The position numbers were made by a program, and so were the translations under genes. DNA of 49,339 nt from an uncultured Acidaminococcus sp. (GTDB taxonomy: Bacteria; Bacillota; Negativicutes; Acidaminococcales; Acidaminococcaceae), in assembly GCA_902796945.1 (NCBI GenBank), contig CADBQR010000103.1, positions 1-49,339 of the forward strand, read 5' to 3'. Shown piece after piece: positions 8,126-14,984 of this stretch (its first letter is position 1; every line of letters starts with the position of its first letter). Under the pieces are notes generated by a model. The model had not been told where the DNA came from and did no database searches. It saw only the letters and a program-made list of their open reading frames with translations.

Positions 8126-9670
8126 ATGGATGTACAACCCATCGATGTGGGAATCTTTTCCCTGCTTCCTCCCTTGATCGCGATTACGCTTGCACTCATC
8201 ACGAAAGAAGTCATTTCGTCCCTGATGCTGGGAATTCTTTCCGGCGGTGCCATTTACTGTGCTTTTACCGGAGCCAACCCGGTGGAAATGGCGGCTTTTC
8301 CCTTTGAAGTCATGGCGAAAACCGTAGGGACCCCGGATAAATTCAACATCATTCTTTTCCTTGCCCTTCTGGGGGCCCTGGTTTGTGTGGTCACCAAAGC
8401 GGGCGGCTCCCAGGCTTATGGAGCCTGGGCTACCCGGAAGATCAGGAGCAAACGTTCCGCAGAACTGGCGACGAGCTGCCTGGGCGTCCTGATCTTCATT
8501 GATGACTATTTCAACTGCCTTACCGTAGGTACCGTCATGAAGCCCGTGACGGACAAGTATCGGGTTTCCCGGGCCAAGCTGGCTTATATCATCGATACCA
8601 CAGCGGCTCCGGTCTGCATCATTGCCCCCGTTTCCAGCTGGGCCGCTGCCGTGGGATCCACCCTGTATGAAACGGGCTCCTTTTCCAACGAACTGTCGGC
8701 CTTCTTTGCGACCATACCGTATAACATGTACGCCATCCTCTCCATCCTGATGGTATTGGTGCTTTCCCTGTCGGACCTGGAATTCGGGCCCATGGCCAAC
8801 GCCGAATGGAATGCCGAAACGACCGGCCAGGTAGGTGCCGTTGACCAGAACGTGGAAAACCAGGAAAAGCGGCCCCCTGCCAACGGGACGGTATGGGACC
8901 TGATCATCCCGATTGGCGGACTGATTGTTTTCACCATTCTGGCCATGATCTATAACGGGGGCTACTGGTCAAAGCACCTGACCCTGCAGGAAGCCATCGG
9001 CAACTGCAATTCCTCCGCAGCCCTTGTCCTGGGCGGTTTCCTCGCACTGGTGCTGGCCTTCCTGATGTTCGTTCCCCGTAAGCTCCTGGGCTTCAAGGAC
9101 TTCATGAGCAATATTGCCCTGGGCATCAACACCATGGTGCCGGCTTACATCATTCTGACCCTGGCCTGGACCATCGGTTCCCTCTGCCAGAACTACCTCG
9201 GCACCGGCAAATATATCGGCATGCTGGTCCAGACAAGCCATCTGCCCATCGAACTGATTCCGGCCATCGTATTCCTGGTTGCGGCGGGGTTGTCCTTTTC
9301 CATCGGAACGGCCTGGGGGACCTTCGGGATTTTCATTCCCATTGTCGTCTTCATCTGCAAGGCGGCCCCTTCCCAGATCATGACCGTAACCCTGGCAGCC
9401 ACCCTGGCCGGGTCGGTTTTCGGCGATCATTGCTCCCCCATTTCCGATACCACCATTCTTTCCTCTTCCGGTGCCGGCTGCAACCATATGCAGCATGTCA
9501 GTACCCAGATTCCTTACGCCGTCCTGGTTGCCTGCTGCTGTTTTGTCAGCTACCTGGTAGCCGGCTTCTCCGGCGGGAATGTGGTCCTGACCTTGGGGAC
9601 CGGCATCGGTATGCTCCTCGTGATCCTCTTCCTCCTGCATAAACATGCCCGGGCCAGACTGGCTCGCTGA
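8126..9670 (+). CDS. nhaC: Na+/H+ antiporter, NhaC family
   Basis: A 514-residue polytopic transporter of the NhaC / ion transporter superfamily, expected to exchange cytoplasmic sodium for protons or drive organic-acid exchange with a sodium gradient. PLIAITLALITKEVISSLMLGILSG opens the protein; FIDDYFNCLTVGTVMKPVTDKY and GDHCSPISDTTILSSSGAGCNH are the conserved family segments with charged and polar residues inside the membrane. The start is the ATG at 8126 with AAAGGAG eight bases upstream; a TTG two codons earlier is less likely. It is a single-gene unit with its own terminator. A sodium exchanger fits an organism with several sodium-coupled amino-acid symporters nearby. Confidence 0.92.
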   Translation: MDVQPIDVGIFSLLPPLIAITLALITKEVISSLMLGILSGGAIYCAFTGANPVEMAAFPFEVMAKTVGTPDKFNIILFLALLGALVCVVTKAGGSQAYGAWATRKIRSKRSAELATSCLGVLIFIDDYFNCLTVGTVMKPVTDKYRVSRAKLAYIIDTTAAPVCIIAPVSSWAAAVGSTLYETGSFSNELSAFFATIPYNMYAILSILMVLVLSLSDLEFGPMANAEWNAETTGQVGAVDQNVENQEKRPPANGTVWDLIIPIGGLIVFTILAMIYNGGYWSKHLTLQEAIGNCNSSAALVLGGFLALVLAFLMFVPRKLLGFKDFMSNIALGINTMVPAYIILTLAWTIGSLCQNYLGTGKYIGMLVQTSHLPIELIPAIVFLVAAGLSFSIGTAWGTFGIFIPIVVFICKAAPSQIMTVTLAATLAGSVFGDHCSPISDTTILSSSGAGCNHMQHVSTQIPYAVLVACCCFVSYLVAGFSGGNVVLTLGTGIGMLLVILFLLHKHARARLAR

Positions 9671-9765
9671 AGGAGCGGGGAAACAGGGTTCCGCTGACCC
9701 TTTTTAGCCGCCTGCCGTTGTTTGTTCAGGGGTTTCTTCACTCCATCGATCCCATCAGCGTGATC

Positions 9766-9794
9766 AGGGACTGCCATTTGGCAGTCCCTTTTTT
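9766..9794 (+). terminator. Rho-independent terminator after nhaC
   Basis: AGGGACTGC (9766-9774) pairs with GCAGTCCCT (9781-9789) around a six-base loop, followed by a T run to 9794. Confidence 0.92.
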
Positions 9795-9872
9795 CATGCC
9801 CCCTGGGCGCTTTCAAAAAACGGCGGGTTGTGCTAAGCTGGAGACAGGAAAATCCATCTAAGGAAGTGAATC

Positions 9873-10607
9873 ATGATGACGCTCAAGGAGGAATTATTCC
9901 AGTGCCTGAAAAAGGAAGGCGCCGCCCTGATGGGGATCGCGGACCTGTCGGATATCCATCTTTTCGGGGAGCACCCCGAAGCTTCACCGGTGGGGGAAGC
10001 CTTCCTGAAGGAAGGCCTGCGGACCGGTGTTTCCGTGGCCATTCCCGTGCCGCCGGCCATCGTAAAGACCCTGGAAACGGCTCCTACCCGCGAATATTAC
10101 GATACGTACTATGCCATGAACCATCATCTCGACCAGATTGTGACGGCCGGTGCCGCTTTCCTGACCCAAAAAGGATTCCACGCCTATGCCAATACCGTCG
10201 ACAAGGTCATCAAAGGAACCCATTCCATCTCCGCGCTTCCCCACAAAACAGTCGCCACCAGAGCGGGGCTCGGCTGGATTGGGAAGAGCTGTCTGTTGGT
10301 CACCCCGCAGTATGGCGGAGCCATCCGGCTGTCCTCGCTCCTGACGGACGCGCCCCTTCCCTGTGATGTTCCCATCCGGGAGAGCCGCTGCGGCAACTGC
10401 CACCGCTGTGTGGATCAATGTCCCGGCCATGCCCTGAAGGGAACCCTTTGGTATGAAGGGATTGACCGTTCCCTGATCCTGGACTGGCAGACCTGCAAAA
10501 AGGCGCAGCTGGAGCGCATGATTGCGGCGACGGGCATCCACCAGGACCTTTGCGGCAAATGCTTTGCCGTCTGCCCATACACGCAGCGCTATATCCGGAA
10601 TCAATAA
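9873..10607 (+). CDS. Double [4Fe-4S] cluster protein related to epoxyqueuosine reductase (QueG-like, short)
   Basis: A 244-residue iron-sulfur protein. The segment AGLGWIGKSCLLVTPQYG (residues 131-148) and the two cluster motifs, C173/C176/C179/C183 and C227/C230/C234, are those of the QueG family, which uses cobalamin and two [4Fe-4S] clusters to reduce epoxyqueuosine in tRNA. True QueG is about 310-390 residues and has a C-terminal HEAT-like part; here the protein ends soon after the second cluster, so it may be a paralogue with another reductive role. AAGGAAG six bases before the ATG supports the start. No queuosine gene is nearby. Confidence 0.82.
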   Translation: MMTLKEELFQCLKKEGAALMGIADLSDIHLFGEHPEASPVGEAFLKEGLRTGVSVAIPVPPAIVKTLETAPTREYYDTYYAMNHHLDQIVTAGAAFLTQKGFHAYANTVDKVIKGTHSISALPHKTVATRAGLGWIGKSCLLVTPQYGGAIRLSSLLTDAPLPCDVPIRESRCGNCHRCVDQCPGHALKGTLWYEGIDRSLILDWQTCKKAQLERMIAATGIHQDLCGKCFAVCPYTQRYIRNQ

Positions 10608-10723
10608 AGGTTCCCCTCCTTGCCATCCGCAACATCCCGGTGGCACTTCCTAAGGGGAACAAGCTGTCCATGGCGATGAAGCGTTTTCGCGGGAACGGCA
10701 TCGGGGCCATATCCAGGCGTTTT

Positions 10724-10757
10724 AAAGGGGCTGGTGCTTTCAGGCACCAGCCCCTTT
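10724..10757 (+). terminator. Probable terminator after the QueG-like gene
   Basis: AAAGGGGCTGGTGC (10724-10737) pairs perfectly with GCACCAGCCCCTTT (10744-10757). The stem is very strong; the following T tract is short. It lies between convergent genes and may work in both directions. Confidence 0.75.
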
Positions 10758-10780
10758 CCCGGCTTTTTACGGGATAAAGA

Positions 10781-10812
10781 AAAGGATCCACTGCCCGGAC
10801 AGCGGATCCTTT
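10781..10812 (-). terminator. Terminator of the universal stress protein cluster
   Basis: AAAGGATCC-A-CTG (10781-10793) pairs with CAG-C-GGATCCTTT (10800-10812). On the minus strand it lies just after the first usp stop and is followed by TTTTCTTT. Probably bidirectional. Confidence 0.8.
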
Positions 10813-10821
10813 CTGTTTTTA

Positions 10822-11256
10822 TTATTTTACGACCATGACGGGAATATCGGCATACTGAACCAGTCTTGAGCTGACACTCCCCAGCAGGAATTCCTCAACC
10901 CCGCTCAGGCCGCGGCGTCCGACCACAATGGCCGAAACCGACTTATCCCTGGCATCATCCATGATTTTTTCGGCAGCGTCGCCAAATTCCATATCATATT
11001 CGACTTTGCCCGGGAATCCCTTCAATCTGTCCTTGGCCGTATCCAGGATCATATTGCCGATTTTCGTTGAATTCACATTGTCATTTTTCACCGAAATGTC
11101 CATCCCGTTGACAATCAGGCCCCTTGTCGAAAGCCCTTGCACGACATGGACAATGACCAGGTCTGCATGATACGTTTCCGCCAGGTTCCTGGCCGTATCC
11201 ATGGCACGCCAGGCAGGCGCGGATCCATCGACGGGGACAAGAATCTTCTTGAACAT
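10822..11256 (-). CDS. Universal stress protein, UspA family (array member 1)
   Basis: A 144-residue single-domain Usp protein, normal for the family. It begins MFKKILVPVDGSAPAWRAMDTA, and the C-terminal third has the ATP-binding pattern G-x2-G-x9-G(S): GRRGLSGVEEFLLGS near residue 113. The variable middle part (VQGLSTRGLIVNGMDISV) differs from its neighbours. The ATG at 11256 is chosen because all paralogues start MFxKI and GAGGTG lies upstream. It is the most distal gene of the tandem array, 30 bases after member 2. Usp proteins bind ATP or AMP and support survival in stress or growth arrest; the partner of this one is unknown. Confidence 0.93.
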   Translation of the reverse strand: MFKKILVPVDGSAPAWRAMDTARNLAETYHADLVIVHVVQGLSTRGLIVNGMDISVKNDNVNSTKIGNMILDTAKDRLKGFPGKVEYDMEFGDAAEKIMDDARDKSVSAIVVGRRGLSGVEEFLLGSVSSRLVQYADIPVMVVK

Positions 11257-11286
11257 ATCCATCACCTCACTGCATCCCCGGAGGGA

Positions 11287-11724
11287 TTATTTAACGATCA
11301 GCACCGGTACCTTCGCATGCTGGGCCACCTTGGAGCTGACACTGCCCAGCAGGAATTCTTCGATTCCGCCCAGGCCGCGGCAGCCGATTACAATGTCCGT
11401 TACCTCATGCTTTTCGGCGAGATTCAGGATCTGGCTGGCCGGCTGGCCAACTTCCATGACGTACTCCACTTTTCCGGAGAAGCCTTCCATCTTGCTCTTC
11501 GCCGTATCCAGGACATGGGTACCCAGCTTCTTCATTGTGGTACGTTCAACATCAAGGATATCTCCGCCCGCTTCCTGGACATACAGTTCAGCATTGCTGT
11601 AGGTCAGCACCACATGGGCGACTACCAAATCACCATGGCAGAGTTCCGCCAGGGCCTTGGCTTTTTCCAAGGCTTTCCAGGACGTTACAGAACCATCAAC
11701 AGGGACCATAATCTTCTTAAACAT
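11287..11724 (-). CDS. Universal stress protein, UspA family (array member 2)
   Basis: A 145-residue Usp protein beginning MFKKIMVPVDGSVTSWKALEKA, with the ATP motif GCRGLGGIEEFLLGS near the C-terminus and the ending VAQHAKVPVLIVK. The middle segment, VVLTYSNAELYVQEAGGDIL, is its specific part. The ATG at 11724 follows GAGGAGG; an upstream frame extension has no family similarity. A 243-base gap without coding signal separates it from member 3, so it may start a two-gene transcript with member 1, although no convincing promoter was found in that gap. Confidence 0.93.
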   Translation of the reverse strand: MFKKIMVPVDGSVTSWKALEKAKALAELCHGDLVVAHVVLTYSNAELYVQEAGGDILDVERTTMKKLGTHVLDTAKSKMEGFSGKVEYVMEVGQPASQILNLAEKHEVTDIVIGCRGLGGIEEFLLGSVSSKVAQHAKVPVLIVK

Positions 11725-11967
11725 ACAGGCCACCTCCTCAATCCTTTTCCAGTATGCTTTTGAACAAAAGGGAAAGAAACCATCGAAACAGCCCACACTG
11801 TCGTCGCGACGTTCTTTCCCCTACTCCCTGTGCCTCATTCAGTTGTATGGAAAGTTCAACTGGGAATATGTCGCGTGTTTTCCGCAACGGCAGCCGTTCC
11901 TGCTCTACCGGGAACCCCTGATCACGGCCTTCCACGGCAGGACCCCTGGTTCAGGGCCCTGTCCTTT

Positions 11968-12420
11968 TCAGCCTGGATCAGGTTCCTTGACAATCAGCAC
12001 CGGAACGGGAGAGTGCTGTGACACTTCACTACTGACGCTGCCTAACAAAAATTCCTTTACACCACGAAGCCCCCTGCTTCCGATAACAATGGAGTCGACC
12101 TCTTCTTCCCGGGCGACGTCGACCACTTTATCCGAAGCATGGCCTACTTCCATTATGAACCGGACCCTGCCATGAAAATCGCTCATTCGGTCCCGGGCCG
12201 TCTCCAGGACACGGCTGCCGATATGGGACAATTGCCTGTTTTCGCTGGTCAGGGAAATATCACTGCCCCCGCTGAGATACAGGTTGGCACTGCTGTAGGT
12301 CTGGACCACATGCAGTACAATCAGCTCACCGCCAAATTTCGAGGCGAGCCCTTTGGCCGTATCCAGGGCTTTCCAGGAATTGGAAGAGCCATCAACGGGA
12401 ACCAGGATTTTCTTGAACAT
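11968..12420 (-). CDS. Universal stress protein, UspA family (array member 3)
   Basis: A 150-residue Usp protein: MFKKILVPVDGSSNSWKALDTA at the start and GSRGLRGVKEFLLGS as the ATP-binding motif, then a slightly longer tail (IVKEPDPG) than its paralogues. The middle includes VQTYSSANLYLSGGSDISL. GAAGGAGG lies ten bases before the ATG at 12420, and the frame open further upstream has no similarity. It follows member 4 by 54 bases. Together with members 4 and 5 it forms a compact block that could be one transcript. Confidence 0.93.
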   Translation of the reverse strand: MFKKILVPVDGSSNSWKALDTAKGLASKFGGELIVLHVVQTYSSANLYLSGGSDISLTSENRQLSHIGSRVLETARDRMSDFHGRVRFIMEVGHASDKVVDVAREEEVDSIVIGSRGLRGVKEFLLGSVSSEVSQHSPVPVLIVKEPDPG

Positions 12421-12474
12421 CTTAGGTCCCTCCTTCACATCGACGCCGAAACTGTTTCCGGACCGTCTGCCCTG

Positions 12475-12903
12475 TTATTTTACAATCGTCACAGGGCAAT
12501 GGGCACTCTGGGATACCTTGGTGCTGACACTGCCCAGGAAGAATCCGGCCAGGACACCCATACCGCGATTGCCCATTACGATCAGGTCCGCATCGATTTT
12601 TTCCGCCACTTCGCAGATTTTTTCAGCCGGATCGATATCCACGTATTTTTTGAAGGAAATGCGTTCATAACCGGATTTCTTGGCTTCTCGTTCCGCAATT
12701 TCCAGGGGCGTCAGCTGCGCCGATTCCACGACCTTGCCATCCTTATCCTTTACCACGGGTTTGATCCGGCTCAGGTCATAGGGAATGTCCACGTTCAGGA
12801 CAATCAGTTCCGAGTTGAAACTGCGGCCCAGTTCAATGGCGAAGTTCATGGCTCTCATGGAAATCTCGGATCCGTCAATGGGGACCAGGATCTTGTTAAT
12901 CAT
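12475..12903 (-). CDS. Universal stress protein, divergent UspA-family member (array member 4)
   Basis: A 142-residue Usp protein that differs from the other five: it starts MINKILVPIDGSEISMRAMNFA, has a charged middle (DLSRIKPVVKDKDGKVVES) where the others are hydrophobic, and reads GNRGMGVLAGFFLGS at the ATP motif. The ATP signature is intact. GGAGGTG precedes the ATG at 12903. It sits inside the array between members 3 and 5, with gaps of 54 and 34 bases. The differences suggest an older separate lineage rather than a recent duplicate; a different partner or ligand is inference. Confidence 0.93.
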   Translation of the reverse strand: MINKILVPIDGSEISMRAMNFAIELGRSFNSELIVLNVDIPYDLSRIKPVVKDKDGKVVESAQLTPLEIAEREAKKSGYERISFKKYVDIDPAEKICEVAEKIDADLIVMGNRGMGVLAGFFLGSVSTKVSQSAHCPVTIVK

Positions 12904-12937
12904 AAGGGATTCACCTCCGGCTTAACATCACTTGCCT

Positions 12938-13375
12938 TTATTTTACAATCAGGACAGGAACGGTTGCATACTGGGAAACCTTGGAACTGACACTGCCCAG
13001 GAAGAATTCGGCAATGCCGGACAGCCCGCGGCTGCCAATGACAATGGCCGTGCAGGCCTTTTCCTTGCAGACGGAAAGGATCCGTTCAGAAGGATGCCCT
13101 ACTTCCAGCAGGAATTCCGCTTTGCCCTTGAAATCCTTCATCTTCTCACGGGCCGTTTCCAGGACACTGTTCCCGATTTTGGTCAATTCCTCATTTCCCT
13201 GGCTGATGGTCGCCTGATCCAGGGGAACGACCAGCAGCGCTGCATTGTTATAAGGCTGAATGACATTGACCACAACCATCTCACTGTTGAACGCCGTTGC
13301 CAGTTTCCTGGCTTCTTCCATGGCACGCCAACTCGTTTCGGACCCATCAACGGGTACTAAAATCTTCTCAAACAT
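12938..13375 (-). CDS. Universal stress protein, UspA family (array member 5)
   Basis: A 145-residue Usp protein beginning MFEKILVPVDGSETSWRAMEEA, with GSRGLSGIAEFFLGS as nucleotide-binding motif and the ending SQYATVPVLIVK. The middle has VIQPYNNAALLVVPLDQATI, similar in layout to member 6 (DQ...I...NEEL). GGGAGGTGG precedes the ATG at 13375. It is the first gene of the 3-4-5 block; about 500 non-coding bases upstream should hold the promoter, although no clear -35/-10 pair was found there. Confidence 0.93.
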   Translation of the reverse strand: MFEKILVPVDGSETSWRAMEEARKLATAFNSEMVVVNVIQPYNNAALLVVPLDQATISQGNEELTKIGNSVLETAREKMKDFKGKAEFLLEVGHPSERILSVCKEKACTAIVIGSRGLSGIAEFFLGSVSSKVSQYATVPVLIVK

Positions 13376-13857
13376 ACAACCACCTCCCATGATTCCTATC
13401 TCTTCTTATTGGCCCTATTCGTCATTTCTTTTAAAATCCCTTCTTTTTTTCAGAAAAATTTCTTTTTATTCCAACCGTTTCATTTTTCTTTCCCCGATTG
13501 TTACTTTTCTGCCAGAACAAGGACATTCCGCAGCTGTGTTTTCAGCCGGTTCCTGCAGGCTCCCATCACGAAGCAGCGGGGAAAAGCCGGTAACGCCGTC
13601 GCTTCCGTCCCCCCTGGTAAAAGCAGGGGCCGCTTTGCCGGGCAACCCGTCGGAGGGAATCGAAGATGCGCCTGATTGTCCCGGATTCGGGAGCGCATCG
13701 ATCGGGTTTTCTTTTTCTTGCACAAAATTCTGCCCTTGAAGCAGCCTCATGGGACAGGCGGATCCATTGGCCTCTGGAACCAGTCCGGTTCCACCCGCGG
13801 CCTATGGAGAAAAAGAGGTCCAGGACCAGGAGCCGCCCGCCTTCCCGCCGCAGGGCA
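13376..13857. other. Non-coding gap inside the stress protein array
   Basis: Between members 5 and 6 lie about 480 bases with no frame that has a ribosome binding site or Usp similarity. The part next to member 5 (13400-13500) is T-rich on the plus strand and may hold a promoter; the remainder is GC-rich. Neither a decayed usp copy nor an insertion sequence end was recognised. Confidence 0.5.
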
Positions 13858-13886
13858 TAAAAAAAAGACCGCCTTGCAGCGGCCTT
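13858..13886 (-). terminator. Terminator after array member 6
   Basis: On the minus strand AAGGCCGC pairs with GCGGTCTT (one G-U) around TGCAAG, followed by a T run of eight. It overlaps the stop codon of member 6 and separates that gene from members 1-5. Confidence 0.82.
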
Positions 13887-14322
13887 ACTTGATAATGAAA
13901 ACAGGGACATCCGCGTATTGGGAAACCTTGGAGCTGACACTGCCCAGGAAGAATTCTTCCACACCGGACAGGCCCCGGCTGCCAATGACAACGGCATCGC
14001 ATTTTTCTTCAACCACCGTGTCCAGGATGGTTTCAGCCGGATTACCGGCTTCCTGGTCATAGGTCACACGGCCCTTGAAGTTCTCCAGCCGTTCCTTTGC
14101 CCGTTCCAGGATGACCTTGCCGGCCTTTTCCAATTCCTCGTTGTTCCGATCGATGATGTTCTGATCCATGGCAATCTGAAGCAGGCTGACGCTGCTGTAA
14201 GGCACGGTCACCGTGATCACCAGGAGTTCCCCGCCAAAGCGTTCAGCCAGGATCCTTGCTGTATCCAAAGCTTTCCAGGCCGTATCGGACCCGTCAACAG
14301 GGGCTAATATCTTTTGAAACAT
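13885..14322 (-). CDS. Universal stress protein, UspA family (array member 6)
   Basis: A 145-residue Usp protein starting MFQKILAPVDGSDTAWKALDTA, with the ATP motif GSRGLSGVEEFFLGS and the ending SQYADVPVFIIK. The middle TVPYSSVSLLQIAMDQNII resembles member 5. GGAGGTGG lies upstream of the ATG at 14322. Its own terminator makes it a separate transcription unit, probably read with or after the small membrane protein 71 bases upstream. AT-rich sequence at 14343-14372 could carry a promoter. Confidence 0.93.
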   Translation of the reverse strand: MFQKILAPVDGSDTAWKALDTARILAERFGGELLVITVTVPYSSVSLLQIAMDQNIIDRNNEELEKAGKVILERAKERLENFKGRVTYDQEAGNPAETILDTVVEEKCDAVVIGSRGLSGVEEFFLGSVSSKVSQYADVPVFIIK

Positions 14323-14393
14323 AGTAAGGACCACCTCCGCATCATAAATTTCCTTTATAAATATATTTATTCGTCCCGCCGGGGAAAAATCCT

Positions 14394-14780
14394 TTATTTT
14401 TTTCTCTGTCCCTGCTGCTGGCGGGCTTCCTCCCGAAGGCGGATCTTTTCAGCGTGTTTCTGGGACTTGGTGCTTTTCTTTTTGGTTATATATTCGTGGG
14501 GCTCCGGCGCCTCATCATTCCCATGCCGGACCTTATAGTAAATCAGGAGCCCGATCAGTACCGCAAGGGGGATGAAACCAAGGATCAGCCGTGGCGTTCC
14601 CGTATGGGTGATCACAAGGAAATCCCAGCCCACGACCATGAACGAAGTAAGGATCCATTGACCCAGCTTGGCCGAAAAAGTGGTTGCCACGCCAAAGAGA
14701 CGTACACAAAGACCATAGGATAAAATGGCTACCGAAAAGGATACGGACGATAAGATCAGGATAAAGATAAAGAACTCCAT
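14394..14780 (-). CDS. Small membrane protein of unknown function
   Basis: A 128-residue protein not recognised as a known family. It has about three hydrophobic segments, at roughly residues 1-25 (MEFFIFILILSSVSF), 40-58 (WILTSFMVVGWDFLVI) and 64-82 (LILGFIPLAVLIGLLIYY), then a soluble, highly charged C-terminal tail rich in Lys, Arg, Glu and Gln that ends GQRKK. GAGGTG upstream supports the ATG at 14780 rather than a codon 15 bases earlier. An extended -10 promoter lies about 55 bases upstream. It lies immediately upstream of the stress protein array on the same strand; a functional tie is possible but not shown. Confidence 0.75.
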   Translation of the reverse strand: MEFFIFILILSSVSFSVAILSYGLCVRLFGVATTFSAKLGQWILTSFMVVGWDFLVITHTGTPRLILGFIPLAVLIGLLIYYKVRHGNDEAPEPHEYITKKKSTKSQKHAEKIRLREEARQQQGQRKK

Positions 14781-14833
14781 AGATGCGCACCTCAAGTGAT
14801 GGGGACCTAAGGTCCCTTTTTATAACGGTTTCT

Positions 14834-14842
14834 ATTATACCA
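14834..14842 (-). promoter_or_regulatory. Extended -10 promoter of the small membrane protein gene
   Basis: Minus-strand TGG-TATAAT (14842-14834) is a perfect extended -10. The short leader contains the hairpin GGGACC-TTA-GGTCCC (14806-14820) just before the ribosome binding site, which could influence translation. Confidence 0.6.
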
Positions 14843-14904
14843 TGACTGGCACAGGATACAAAAGAGCTGACCGGCGGGCCGGTAAGCCGCAAAACGGGCA
14901 GGAC

Positions 14905-14948
14905 AAAACGGTCTGCCGCTGTTACTGGAACCAGCGACAGGCCGTTTT
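14905..14948 (-). terminator. Probable terminator after the SLC13 transporter gene
   Basis: An imperfect inverted repeat, AAAACGG-CTG-CGCTG against CAGCG-CAG-CCGTTTT, with ten loop bases. On the minus strand it follows the transporter stop and ends in TTTT. Confidence 0.65.
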
Positions 14949-14984
14949 CAGGTACGTTGTTTCAAGACGGGCGGGCGCACCCCG

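Noticed and set aside
12139-12990. Plus-strand open frame across stress protein genes 3 to 5
   Set aside because: It runs across three minus-strand usp genes and their gaps; usp codon use explains it.
13466-13750. Minus-strand open frame of 94 codons in the gap of the stress protein array
   Set aside because: No ribosome binding site before its ATG and no similarity to Usp or any family recognised.
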